A stretch of 64,000 bases of DNA from Flavobacteriales bacterium UBA2669 (GCA_002359215.1 DEMN01000008.1:186001-250000); one strand, 5' to 3'. Positions 1 to 8,554 are shown, numbered from the stretch's first letter. The notes: generated from the sequence alone by a model not told the origin. Numbers and translations: made by a program.

Positions 1-1
1 T

Positions 2-2872
2 TTTGACCAAGTTTATATTCAATTGTTTAGTGATGAATGGAAATTAACTGCCGGAGATTTTTATCTTAAAAGACCTGATACTTATTTTATGAATTTTAAT
101 AAAAAAGTGCAAGGAGGTAGTTTTAACATTACTGTACCTACATCTAAAAAAGAAAATGCTTCAACCATTACTCCTACTGTTAGCGCAGCTGTTTCCAGAG
201 GTAAATTTGCTCGAAATAGAATTTTAGGTATTGAAGGAAATCAAGGTCCATATAGATTAAAAGGTGCGGATAATGAAACATTTATTATTATCCTTTCGGG
301 AACAGAACAGGTTTTTATTGATGGGATGTTAATGAAAAGAGGTAATGAGTTTGATTACGTAATTGATTACAATACTGGAGAGTTGACCTTTACCTCTAAC
401 CGATTAATAACTAAAGATTCCAGAATTGTGGTAGAGTTTCAATATTCAGATAGAAATTATGCTCGCTCGCTTATTCATTTTGGGAATGAATTTAAAAGTA
501 AAAAACTCAAACTTAATTTTAATTTTTATACCGAACAAGACTCAAAAGATCAACCATTATTGCAAGATTTAACGGATGAAAACAAGAGGTTTTTGTCAGA
601 AATTGGAGATAGCATACAAGATGCGGTTATTCCTAACATTAATTTGGTAGAGTTTGATGAAAACAAAGTGTTGTATAAAATGATAGATTCTTTGGGTTAC
701 GATTCAGTTTTTGTTTACTCTACCAATCCCGATAGTGCTATTTATCAGTTAGGATTTTCCTATGTGGGAGAGAATAACGGTAACTACAAACAAATTCAAA
801 GTTCGGCAAATGGAAAGGTATATGAATGGCAAATACCTATTGGTGGAGCCCCCCAGGGAAATTATGAGCCGGTTATTTTATTGGTTACTCCCAAACAAAA
901 TCAGATGGCAACCTTGGGCGGAGAGTATATTTTTAGTAAAAATGCGAAAATAATGTGGGAGGGAGCTATTTCTAAAAATGACATTAATACTTTTTCTGAT
1001 AAAGATAGTGGTGATGACATTGGTTATGCCTTTAAATTTAATTCTGAAAACATTGTTGATTTAAACAAAGAAAAGGAAGAAAGTTGGAAACTAAACGTTG
1101 GTACTAATTACGAGTATGTACAAGAATATTTTACACCAATAGAAAGGTTTAGGTTGGTAGAATTTGAAAGGGATTGGAATATTAGCAATGCTATTGTAAA
1201 TACCGACCAGCATATTGTTGGTGGAACAGTTGGGTTAAACAAAATTGATAAAGTAAATGTTGTTTATGCATTTAACTATATGAATACATTAGAGTTAATT
1301 GAAGGAGCTAAAAATGCACTATCTATCAACTATAAAACGAATGGGTTTCAGTTAGTGAGTAATGCTAGTTTTTTACAAACTAAAGGGGTAAATAATTCTG
1401 AATTTTTGCGACACAAAGCTATTCTTACAAAACAATTAGGGTGGGTAGTGCTTGGCGTAGGTGAAGAAACCGAACAAAATAAATTGTTTCTAAACACAAG
1501 TGATTCGTTAACTGCCTCTAGTTTTGAGTTTGTTATTTTACAAGCATTTGTTCATAATGCTGATACCACCAAAAACAAATTTATGTTGAGCTACAAACAA
1601 CGTGATGATAATGTGCCTGTCGCTAATGATTTTTTAAAAGCCACCAGAGCTGAAGATATTGAGCTATCTATGAGTTTGCTGAAAATGAAAAACCATAAAT
1701 TACGAAGTACTTATACATACAGAAAATTACATATTGTATCCAACACACTAACCACCTTAAAGCCCGAAGAGACTGTTTTAGCTAGAGTGGAATACAATGG
1801 CAACTTTTTAAAGAATTTAATTTCTACCAATACGTATTATGAAATTGGCTCAGGGTTAGAAGTAAAAAAAGAGTTTTTATTTATAGAGGTACAGCCCGGA
1901 CAAGGAACACATACTTTTATTGGCGATTTAAATAATAATGGTGTAAAAGATTTAAATGAATTTGAAATAGCTGTTTTTAGAGATCAAGCTAATTACATTA
2001 AAATTTTCACTCCTACTAACGAGTTTGTAAAAATCTACACGAACCAGTTTAACCAAAGCTTGTTTTTACAACCGGAAGCTATTTGGGGAGGAGAGAAAGG
2101 ATTAAAGAAATTAGTCTCTCGTTTTTCTAATAGGGCAAATTTCCGTACTAGTCGAAAAGTGAGTAATAAAGATGATTATTTTAATCCATTTATAGCCGAT
2201 ATTGATGATAGTTCTTTGGTTACCATTAACATGGGCGTACTGAATACCTTTTATTTTAACAGAACCAATACCAAGTTTGGAGCAGACTATATTTATCAAG
2301 ATAATAGAGATAAATCCTTACTGACAAATGGAGTAGAGTCTAGAAATCAGTTTTCAAATACTATAAAAACAAGATGGAACATAACACGAGTTTATACCTT
2401 GGTAGTGTTGGCTTCTCAAGCAAAAAAGAGCAATTTTTCAGAGTTTTTTATCAATAGAAATTATAATTTATTTATTCAAGAGATTGAGCCAACTTTTGCT
2501 ATTCAGCCAAATGTTAAAGTAAGAGTTAGTTTTTTATTTAATTTTAAAGAAAAAACCAACCAACCTATTTATGGAGGAGAAAAATCTATTTCTAAAAAAG
2601 GAGGGGTAGAGTTGAGGTTTAATATGGCTGCTAAAGGAAGTATAAGAGCTAACTTTAATTACATTGAAAATACCTTTTCAACTACCGATAATGTTTCTTT
2701 AGCATTTGAAATGCTCGAAGGGTTGCAGAATGGAGCTAATAGTACTTGGGAATTGTCGTATCAACAAAACTTATCGAAATACATGCAGTTGAGTTTGAAT
2801 TATAATGGTAGAAAGTCTGAAAACACGAATTTTATTCATACCGGAGGAGTTCAGGTTAGGGCGTTTTTTTAG
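2..2872 (+). CDS. Large outer-membrane-type beta protein, C-terminal part (5' truncated by window edge)
   Basis: The frame is open from the first bases of the window, and seven codons precede the first in-window start-like codon (TTG at 23). The true start therefore lies outside and 956 residues are visible. The product has no transmembrane helix. It is dominated by alternating polar/hydrophobic, aromatic-rich strands and ends in a strand finishing RAFF, as expected of an outer-membrane barrel or surface beta protein. A segment about 110-130 residues after the TTG (DYNTGELTFT) resembles a motif seen in SprA-like Bacteroidota surface proteins. A Ca-loop-like stretch (DLNNNGVKDLNEFE) lies near the middle. 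I do not recognise the family with confidence and assign no function. The gene ends 145 bp before the merR gene and is not obviously coupled to it. Confidence 0.85.
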   Translation, partial: FDQVYIQLFSDEWKLTAGDFYLKRPDTYFMNFNKKVQGGSFNITVPTSKKENASTITPTVSAAVSRGKFARNRILGIEGNQGPYRLKGADNETFIIILSGTEQVFIDGMLMKRGNEFDYVIDYNTGELTFTSNRLITKDSRIVVEFQYSDRNYARSLIHFGNEFKSKKLKLNFNFYTEQDSKDQPLLQDLTDENKRFLSEIGDSIQDAVIPNINLVEFDENKVLYKMIDSLGYDSVFVYSTNPDSAIYQLGFSYVGENNGNYKQIQSSANGKVYEWQIPIGGAPQGNYEPVILLVTPKQNQMATLGGEYIFSKNAKIMWEGAISKNDINTFSDKDSGDDIGYAFKFNSENIVDLNKEKEESWKLNVGTNYEYVQEYFTPIERFRLVEFERDWNISNAIVNTDQHIVGGTVGLNKIDKVNVVYAFNYMNTLELIEGAKNALSINYKTNGFQLVSNASFLQTKGVNNSEFLRHKAILTKQLGWVVLGVGEETEQNKLFLNTSDSLTASSFEFVILQAFVHNADTTKNKFMLSYKQRDDNVPVANDFLKATRAEDIELSMSLLKMKNHKLRSTYTYRKLHIVSNTLTTLKPEETVLARVEYNGNFLKNLISTNTYYEIGSGLEVKKEFLFIEVQPGQGTHTFIGDLNNNGVKDLNEFEIAVFRDQANYIKIFTPTNEFVKIYTNQFNQSLFLQPEAIWGGEKGLKKLVSRFSNRANFRTSRKVSNKDDYFNPFIADIDDSSLVTINMGVLNTFYFNRTNTKFGADYIYQDNRDKSLLTNGVESRNQFSNTIKTRWNITRVYTLVVLASQAKKSNFSEFFINRNYNLFIQEIEPTFAIQPNVKVRVSFLFNFKEKTNQPIYGGEKSISKKGGVELRFNMAAKGSIRANFNYIENTFSTTDNVSLAFEMLEGLQNGANSTWELSYQQNLSKYMQLSLNYNGRKSENTNFIHTGGVQVRAFF

Positions 2873-2967
2873 TAATGGATGTTTTACTCATTTTTTGCTA
2901 TGTTCAAAGGTTCGAAGTTTTTCCGGCACTAACTTTCTTAACTTTCAAACTTATTATTGTTTTAATA

Positions 2968-2996
2968 TTGAAGTTTGAAAATAAGTTCTAATTTTG
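2968..2996 (+). promoter_or_regulatory. Promoter of the merR/carH-like gene
   Basis: A TTG (2968-2970) is followed after 18 bp by TAATTTTG (2989-2996), an exact match to the Bacteroidota -7 consensus TAnnTTTG. The expected transcription start lies about 15 nt before the TTG start codon at 3018. The -7 box sits in a 14-mer (2989-3002) that recurs exactly at 3915-3928 before crtI. This suggests that the same regulator binds both places. Confidence 0.55.
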
Positions 2997-3017
2997 TTTA
3001 ATAAAAAATAAAATAGA

Positions 3018-3917
3018 TTGAACACAATAAAGGAGTATTTTAGTATTAAAGATTTAGAAAACCTTTCAGGAATTAAAGCACACACTATTAGAATTTGGGA
3101 AAAACGTTATGGGTTACTTTCTCCAGAGAGAACTGATACCAATATACGCTATTACTCGCTCGATGCTCTTCAGAAATTGTTGAATGTTTCTTTGTTAAAT
3201 AACAACGGACATAAGATTTCTAAAATAGCTCAGATGCCTGAAGATAAAATTCCTGTAGCCGTACGAGAAATGATAGTGAAAAAAGGAGTGAATAATTATA
3301 CTATTAATTCTTTTAAGTTGGCAATGCTCAATTTCGATTATAAGTTGTTTAATGTTACTTATAATCAGCTGTTAGTGCAAAAATCATTTAGAGAAATTTT
3401 CCTTACTATTTTTGTTCAATTGCTTGAAGATATTGGGTTGTTATGGCAATCTAAAACCATTACACCGGCTCACGAGCATTTTGTTTCTAATCTCATAAAA
3501 CAAAAAATTCATTTACATATAGAAAATTTGCAATTACAAGTTCCGGAGAAAAACGATAAGGTTTTTGTATTGTTTCTTCCGCTTAATGAAATTCATGAAT
3601 TAGGTTTGCTCTATTTACATTTAGAGTTTTTATTACATGGTTATCCGTCTATATATCTAGGACAGAGTGTTCCTGCTGAAAACTTAAAAGACTTACAAAG
3701 TATTTATAAAAACATTACTTATGTTTCTTATTTTACTGTTTATCCATCTGAAGAAGAATATCCTAATTATGTTGGAAATATTACTAATAATGTTCTTAGA
3801 AAAAATCAAGATGAGTTGATTTTATTGGGCAAGAAAGCTAATAATTTGGAAAATACACCTTCTTTTAATCAGGTAAAAACGTATCTCTCTATTGAGGATT
3901 TAGTTAAAGAATTATAA
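3018..3917 (+). CDS. MerR-family regulator with CarH-like cobalamin-binding domain
   Basis: The 299-residue protein has an N-terminal MerR helix-turn-helix (about 7-75, with the typical IKAHTIRIWEKRYGLL segment). Residues about 95-295 resemble the cobalamin-binding region of CarH/CarA photoreceptors. Two family motifs are visible: W-x9-E-H (W143, E153, H154) in the helical-bundle part and E-x-H-x-x-G (E191, H193, G196) at the usual lower-ligand position. In CarH, AdoCbl bound there keeps the tetramer on DNA in the dark, and light releases it to derepress carotenogenesis. The gene lies directly upstream of, and parallel to, the crt operon, so control of that operon is the natural inference. 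The start is TTG at 3018, because an in-frame stop lies just upstream and homologues begin at this point. Cofactor binding is inferred from motifs only. Confidence 0.88.
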   Translation: MNTIKEYFSIKDLENLSGIKAHTIRIWEKRYGLLSPERTDTNIRYYSLDALQKLLNVSLLNNNGHKISKIAQMPEDKIPVAVREMIVKKGVNNYTINSFKLAMLNFDYKLFNVTYNQLLVQKSFREIFLTIFVQLLEDIGLLWQSKTITPAHEHFVSNLIKQKIHLHIENLQLQVPEKNDKVFVLFLPLNEIHELGLLYLHLEFLLHGYPSIYLGQSVPAENLKDLQSIYKNITYVSYFTVYPSEEEYPNYVGNITNNVLRKNQDELILLGKKANNLENTPSFNQVKTYLSIEDLVKEL

Positions 3918-3919
3918 TT

Positions 3920-3964
3920 TTGTTTAATTATATTTTGTAATTGTTAGACAAAATAGTACTTTTG
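3920..3964 (+). promoter_or_regulatory. crt operon promoter with inverted-repeat operator in the spacer
   Basis: TTG at 3935-3937 and TACTTTTG at 3957-3964 are 19 bp apart, which matches the Bacteroidota consensus. A perfect 8-9-8 inverted repeat (TATTTTGT at 3931-3938, ACAAAATA at 3948-3955) fills the spacer, the classic location for MerR-family operators. A second partly overlapping pair, TTGTTTAA (3920-3927) and TTAGACAA (3944-3951), matches at 7 of 8 positions. TTAAACAA occurs again at 3987-3994 inside crtI. Confidence 0.6.
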
Positions 3965-3983
3965 TTTCATGTTTATATTGAAT

Positions 3984-5483
3984 ATGTTAAACAAAAAGAA
4001 AAAAGTAATCATTATTGGAGCCGGATTTTCATCCCTTTCCGCTGCAAGTTATTTGGCTCAACAAGGATTTCAAGTTGAAGTGTTAGAGAAAAATGATTCG
4101 CTTGGCGGAAGAGCTCGTCAGTTACGAAAAAATGGTTTTTTGTTTGATATTGGTCCGACTTGGTATTGGATGCCCGATGTTTTTGAACGATTTTTTAATG
4201 ACTTTAATAAAAAGCCCTCCGATTATTATGTGTTAGAAAAACTTAGTCCAGCTTACCAAGTCTATTTTGAGGTATTAAAATCTATAACAATTAGTGATAA
4301 TTTAGAAGAAATTTATGCTGTTTTTGAAGCTGAAGAAAAAGGTAGTTCAAAATATTTAAAAAGTTTTTTAGCAGACGCCAAAAACAACTATGATGTTGCT
4401 ATAAAAGATTTGGTTTATTGTCCGGGAGTTTCTTTTACAGAATTAATAACACCTCAAACTATTGGGAAACTTAATCAGTTTTTTACAAGCATTAGTACGC
4501 AGGTTAGGCAACATATAAAAAGCAAAAAACTCATCCAGATTTTAGAGTTTCCAGTATTGTTTTTAGGAGCAAAACCAAGTAATACACCTGCTTTTTACAA
4601 TTTTATGAACTATGCCGATTTTGGGTTAGGAACTTGGCATCCTAAAGGAGGAATGTATGAAGTGGTAAAAGCCATGCAACAATTGGCTTTATCATTAGGA
4701 GTAATTTTTAAAACCAACCAACAAGTAGAAAAAATTGTGGTTGAAAATAATGTTGCTAAGGGCGTTTTAGTAAATGGTGCCTTTCAATCTGCGGATGTAA
4801 TCCTGAGCGGGGCAGATTATCACCATACAGAAACACTGCTTGATGAAAAGTTTAGAGCTTATTCCCAAAAATATTGGGAAAAGAAAACTTTTGCACCATC
4901 AGCTTTGTTGTTTTATGTTGGATTTAAAAAGAAATTAAAAAATGTATCGCACCATACTTTGTTTTTCGATACCGATTTTGATTTACATGCTAAAGATATT
5001 TATGATAATAAAAAATGGCCAGAAAAACCACTTTTTTATGCCAGTTTTCCTAGTATAAGTGATATTTCTTTTGCTCCCGAAGGACAAGAAGCAGCTACTT
5101 TTTTAATTCCTGTTGCTCCTGGTATTGAAGATACTCCCGAAATTCGATTAAAGTATCTTAAGAAAGTTATACAAAGATTGGAACTACTGACACAGCAAGA
5201 AGTTGAAAATGATATTGTTTTTTATGAATCTTACTGTGTGAAAGACTTTGTAAAAGATTACAATTCTTATCAGGGGAATGCCTATGGAATGGCGAATACC
5301 TTGTTGCAAACCGCATTTTTACGTCCGAAAATTAAGAGTAAAAAAGTAAATAATTTGTTTTTTACAGGACAGTTAACTGTTCCTGGCCCAGGGGTTCCTC
5401 CATCATTAATATCAGGAAAATTAGCAGCCAACCTTATTGTCAAATCCCTAACTAAAAATAAAGTATATGAAAAAGTTATTTGA
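3984..5483 (+). CDS. crtI: Phytoene desaturase (CrtI type)
   Basis: FAD-dependent desaturase converting phytoene to lycopene, acting at the membrane. From the ATG at 3984 the product has 499 residues, normal for CrtI. It opens with a dinucleotide-binding motif (VIIIGAGFSSLSAASYL), followed by the E-K-N-x-x-x-G-G-R-A-R pattern. Near the C-terminus is the family FAD signature (FTGQLTVPGPGVPPSL). An ATG at 3969 in the same frame would add MFILN, but it lies only 5 nt after the -7 box, so it could serve only a leaderless transcript. I prefer 3984, where the Rossmann fold follows after the usual short lead. It is the first gene of the operon and overlaps crtB by 17 nt. Confidence 0.95.
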   Translation: MLNKKKKVIIIGAGFSSLSAASYLAQQGFQVEVLEKNDSLGGRARQLRKNGFLFDIGPTWYWMPDVFERFFNDFNKKPSDYYVLEKLSPAYQVYFEVLKSITISDNLEEIYAVFEAEEKGSSKYLKSFLADAKNNYDVAIKDLVYCPGVSFTELITPQTIGKLNQFFTSISTQVRQHIKSKKLIQILEFPVLFLGAKPSNTPAFYNFMNYADFGLGTWHPKGGMYEVVKAMQQLALSLGVIFKTNQQVEKIVVENNVAKGVLVNGAFQSADVILSGADYHHTETLLDEKFRAYSQKYWEKKTFAPSALLFYVGFKKKLKNVSHHTLFFDTDFDLHAKDIYDNKKWPEKPLFYASFPSISDISFAPEGQEAATFLIPVAPGIEDTPEIRLKYLKKVIQRLELLTQQEVENDIVFYESYCVKDFVKDYNSYQGNAYGMANTLLQTAFLRPKIKSKKVNNLFFTGQLTVPGPGVPPSLISGKLAANLIVKSLTKNKVYEKVI

Positions 5484-6306
5484 TGATTTATCTTACAAGA
5501 GCAGTAAGTTGGTTACCAATACCTACAGCACTTCTTTTGCTTTGGCTGTAGGCATGTTGGCTCCATCTATCAGAAAAGACATACATAGTATTTATGGTTT
5601 TGTACGTTTTGCCGATGAAATTGTAGATTCTTTTCATGGATACGATAAGAATTTGTTGTTGAACCAATTTGAGCTAGAGTATTACAACGGAATGACTAAT
5701 GGAATAAGTCTAAATCCGATTATTAACTCTTTTCAGCATACGGTAAAAAAGTACAATATAGATGATGAGTTAGTTAATGCTTTTCTAACTAGTATGCGTA
5801 TGGACTTGCACAAAACAGAATATGCCACTACCGATGAATACAAAGCTTATATTTATGGCTCGGCAGATGTAGTTGGGTTAATGTGTTTAAAAGTTTTTGT
5901 TAATGGAAATGAAGAAAAATATAATGAGTTGAAAGATGCTGCTATGCGTTTAGGTTCTGCTTTTCAGAAAGTAAATTTTTTGAGAGACTTAAAGCAAGAT
6001 GTTGATGAACTTTCAAGGGCTTATTTTCCAGGAGTAAATTTAAAATCGCTTACACAAGAAAATAAATTCCAAATTATTAATGAAATAAAAGTAGATTTTG
6101 ATGCAGCTTACAAAGGAATAGTAAGACTTCCTGCAGAAGCTCGTTTTGGCGTTTATACCGCCTTTATTTATTACAAAAAGTTGCTATTAAAGTTAGAACA
6201 AACCCATCATAGCGAGATTATTAAGAAAAGGATAAGAGTTTCTAATCCTGTAAAATTAGGTTTGTTAGCACAATCGTTTGTAAGGTTAAAATTGAATTTA
6301 TTATAG
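5467..6306 (+). CDS. crtB: Phytoene synthase
   Basis: Condenses two GGPP to phytoene. The protein has 279 residues, the usual length for the bacterial squalene/phytoene synthase family. Both Mg-diphosphate-binding DxxxD motifs are present: D50-E-I-V-D54 in RFADEIVD and D174-L-K-Q-D178 in FLRDLKQDVDE, and the following AYFP is typical. The ATG lies inside the 3' end of crtI (17-nt overlap), which suggests translational coupling. The stop is followed after one base by the next gene. No GGPP synthase (crtE) lies in the window, so the substrate must come from a gene elsewhere. Confidence 0.95.
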   Translation: MKKLFDDLSYKSSKLVTNTYSTSFALAVGMLAPSIRKDIHSIYGFVRFADEIVDSFHGYDKNLLLNQFELEYYNGMTNGISLNPIINSFQHTVKKYNIDDELVNAFLTSMRMDLHKTEYATTDEYKAYIYGSADVVGLMCLKVFVNGNEEKYNELKDAAMRLGSAFQKVNFLRDLKQDVDELSRAYFPGVNLKSLTQENKFQIINEIKVDFDAAYKGIVRLPAEARFGVYTAFIYYKKLLLKLEQTHHSEIIKKRIRVSNPVKLGLLAQSFVRLKLNLL

Positions 6307-6307
6307 A

Positions 6308-6838
6308 ATGTATAAAACCTCCTTATTCATATTGTCAATTTTATGTTGTTTTAGCTTAATTGGAGGCAACATTAATTTAGCACGGACTAATTTTTCTAAA
6401 GTAAAAACCATTGGTCAAATAGATACCGTTTTAATATTAATAAACAATATAAACACACCAGTTTCTAATGCTTATAAAGGAGCTTACACTATGATGAAAG
6501 CAAAATATGTAAGCTCTCCATTTAAAAAATACGCTTATTTTAATCAAGGAAAAGCATTAATAGAAAAAGCAATAGAACAAGCTCCCAACAATCTAGAAAT
6601 ACGCTATTTGAGAGCAATGCTTCAGGTTAACTTACCCAAATTTTTAAATTATTATGAAAATCTAAATGAGGATATAGATTTTGTTTTAAAAAACCTTATG
6701 ATTGAACAAATATCAAAAGAATTGAAATATAAAATAATTATTAATTTAGTAGCAGCTAATTTAATTTCTAACGAACAGAAAGCTACATTTTTTTACCTAA
6801 TAAACTATGAAAGAAATACAAGTAATATTAGTAGATGA
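6308..6838 (+). CDS. Unknown exported protein within the carotenoid operon
   Basis: A 176-residue protein with a hydrophobic N-terminus typical of a signal peptide (about 1-25, SLFILSILCCFSLIGG). The mature part is helical and looks like one or two TPR-like units (FNQGKALIEKAIEQAPNNLE, about 80-100). Proteins of this kind occur in carotenoid clusters of other Flavobacteriales, to my recollection, but their role is not established. It starts 1 nt after the crtB stop and its last 32 nt overlap the start of idi in another frame, so it must be co-expressed with the pathway. An organising or transport role at the envelope is only a guess. Confidence 0.8.
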   Translation: MYKTSLFILSILCCFSLIGGNINLARTNFSKVKTIGQIDTVLILINNINTPVSNAYKGAYTMMKAKYVSSPFKKYAYFNQGKALIEKAIEQAPNNLEIRYLRAMLQVNLPKFLNYYENLNEDIDFVLKNLMIEQISKELKYKIIINLVAANLISNEQKATFFYLINYERNTSNISR

Positions 6839-7346
6839 GAATGATAATGAAATAGGTAAAATGCCTAAATTAGAAGCACATCAAAAAGGGTTTTTACACA
6901 GAGCGGTTTCTGTTTTTTTGTTCGATTTGGATGGAAATTGGATGTTACAAAAAAGAGCTGTCGAAAAGTATCATTCAGCTAATTTATGGACAAATACTTG
7001 TTGTAGCCACCCTTACCCTAAAGAAAACATCAAAAAAGCTGCCGAAAGAAGATTGCTAGAAGAAATGGGTATAAAAAGTGAGTTGACTAAAGTGTTAAGT
7101 TTTGTTTATAGAGCAGAATTAGATAATGGACTAGTAGAACACGAATTTGACCATGTCTTTATAGGGTTTACGACTGAATTACCATCACCTAACAAAGAAG
7201 AAGTGTCTGATTGGAAAATTGTTTCCTTTGAAGCATTAGATAATGAGGTGCAAAACTATCCGGAAAAATTTACGGAGTGGTTTAAACTTATTTACAGAAA
7301 AGTAAACCTGCATTTAGAATTGAATAAAATTCATGTTAAAAATTAA
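6807..7346 (+). CDS. idi: Isopentenyl-diphosphate delta-isomerase, type I
   Basis: Interconverts isopentenyl and dimethylallyl diphosphate and so supplies allylic starter for GGPP and carotenoids. The 179-residue Nudix-fold protein carries the type I signature TNTCCSHP (62-69) with the catalytic Cys (C66), metal-ligand histidines H25 and H31, a Nudix helix (AAERRLLEEMG, about 78-88) and the second acidic active-site pair in EHEFDH (E111, E113). It overlaps the preceding gene by 32 nt. The stop TAA (7344-7346) lies 3 nt before the crtZ ATG. Placement in the crt operon suggests precursor supply is matched to pigment synthesis. Confidence 0.96.
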   Translation: MKEIQVILVDENDNEIGKMPKLEAHQKGFLHRAVSVFLFDLDGNWMLQKRAVEKYHSANLWTNTCCSHPYPKENIKKAAERRLLEEMGIKSELTKVLSFVYRAELDNGLVEHEFDHVFIGFTTELPSPNKEEVSDWKIVSFEALDNEVQNYPEKFTEWFKLIYRKVNLHLELNKIHVKN

Positions 7347-7349
7347 GTG

Positions 7350-7796
7350 ATGTTGTTTATTATTTTACTTGTCGGAACATTTTTTTTGATGGAAGGTGTG
7401 GCTTGGGCAACACATAAATATATTATGCATGGTTTTTTGTGGCATTTACACGAAGATCATCATACTAAAAACTCTAATTCTTTTTTTGAGAAAAACGATT
7501 ACTTTTTTGTGATTTTTGCTGTTCCGGGCATGGCTTGTATTTTGTTAGGAACCATCTTTTCTGTTCCTTATACATTGCCTATTGGTTTAGGAATTACGAT
7601 TTATGGTTTTGCATATTTTTTGGTGCATGAGATTTTCATTCATCAACGATTTAAAGTGCTTAGAAATACAAATTTAAAATATTTTAAAGCCATCAGACGA
7701 GCTCATAAAGTTCATCATAAACATTTAGGAAAAGAAGATGGTGAATGTTTTGGGATGTTGTGGGTGCCATTAAAATATTTTTCACAAAATAAATGA
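7350..7796 (+). CDS. crtZ: Beta-carotene hydroxylase
   Basis: Di-iron membrane hydroxylase of the fatty-acid-hydroxylase superfamily that adds 3-OH groups to the beta-ionone rings (beta-carotene to zeaxanthin). It is 148 residues from the ATG at 7350; a GTG immediately before it (7347) is a less likely start. The histidine clusters are intact: HKYIMH, HLHEDHH, a single H in HEIFIH, and HKVHHKH near the C-terminus. About four hydrophobic helices are visible. The ATG follows the idi stop after 3 nt and the 3' end overlaps the cyclase gene by 4 nt (ATGA), a typical coupled junction. Confidence 0.93.
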   Translation: MLFIILLVGTFFLMEGVAWATHKYIMHGFLWHLHEDHHTKNSNSFFEKNDYFFVIFAVPGMACILLGTIFSVPYTLPIGLGITIYGFAYFLVHEIFIHQRFKVLRNTNLKYFKAIRRAHKVHHKHLGKEDGECFGMLWVPLKYFSQNK

Positions 7797-8482
7797 AAGC
7801 ACTTTATTTAATATTACTCTTAGCTTCATTTAGTATTCCTTTTGCTTATTCTTTTGAAAAAAAAATGCATTTCATTAAACATTGGAAAGCGATTTTTTCT
7901 GCCATTTCATTTGTAGCAATTATATATATTATTTGGGATATTATTTTTACTAAAATTGGCGTATGGGGATTTAATTCCGATTATCATTTAGGTATTACAT
8001 TTTTTAATTTGCCGTTAGAAGAAATTTTGTTTTTCTTTTTAATTCCTTACGCAAGTATTTTTATACATTATTCGTTGCAATATTTTTTTCCGAAAGCAAA
8101 ATTGGCTAATAAATTTGTTGTGTTCTTTACCTGGGGGGTTATTATTCTTTTAGTTGTATTAATTGTCATGAATATGGGTAAACTATACACTCAAATAAAT
8201 GGATTTTTCTTAGTGTTTGCTTTGCTGTTGGGCTTGTTAAATAAAAATAATACCCTACATCGTTTTTATATTTCTTATTTGGTAATTCTCATTCCTTTTG
8301 CCATTGTAAATGGCATTTTAACAGGTAGTTTTATTGATGATCCTGTTGTTTGGTACAACAATGCAGAAAATTTAGGCATTCGTTTTTTCACTATTCCTGT
8401 GGAAGATTTTGGTTACGCTTTTAGCATGTTGTATTTTTCAGTTTTTTTGATAGAATTATTGAAACGAAAACAAGAGAAGTAA
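7793..8482 (+). CDS. Lycopene beta-cyclase, fused CrtYc-CrtYd type
   Basis: A 229-residue, roughly six-helix membrane protein built of two related halves. Each half ends in the heterodimeric lycopene cyclase signature around P-x-E-(E/D): LPLEEILFFFLIPY (about 73-86) and IPVEDFGYAFSMLY (about 201-214). In actinobacteria the halves are separate CrtYc and CrtYd; in Bacteroidota they are usually one chain, as here. It cyclises the ends of lycopene to beta-carotene, the substrate of CrtZ. This is the last gene of the operon. A perfect palindrome (8494-8509) follows, but there is no clear terminator. Confidence 0.9.
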   Translation: MKALYLILLLASFSIPFAYSFEKKMHFIKHWKAIFSAISFVAIIYIIWDIIFTKIGVWGFNSDYHLGITFFNLPLEEILFFFLIPYASIFIHYSLQYFFPKAKLANKFVVFFTWGVIILLVVLIVMNMGKLYTQINGFFLVFALLLGLLNKNNTLHRFYISYLVILIPFAIVNGILTGSFIDDPVVWYNNAENLGIRFFTIPVEDFGYAFSMLYFSVFLIELLKRKQEK

Positions 8483-8493
8483 CAATATACGAG

Positions 8494-8509
8494 ATTTATA
8501 GCTATAAAT
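8494..8509. repeat. 16-bp perfect palindrome after the crt operon
   Basis: ATTTATAG-CTATAAAT without spacer, 11 bp after the cyclase stop and about 15 bp before the -33 element of the next gene. It could be an operator or a weak hairpin. There is no T-run, so it is not a convincing intrinsic terminator. Confidence 0.4.
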
Positions 8510-8523
8510 GTATAAATAATTAA

Positions 8524-8554
8524 TTGGTATATTTAGGTACATTATGTAATATTG
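8524..8554 (+). promoter_or_regulatory. Promoter of the M48 protease gene
   Basis: TTG (8524-8526), 20 bp spacer, then TAATATTG (8547-8554), which differs from TAnnTTTG at one position. It predicts a leader of about 20 nt before the ATG at 8580, and separates this gene from the crt operon. Confidence 0.45.
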
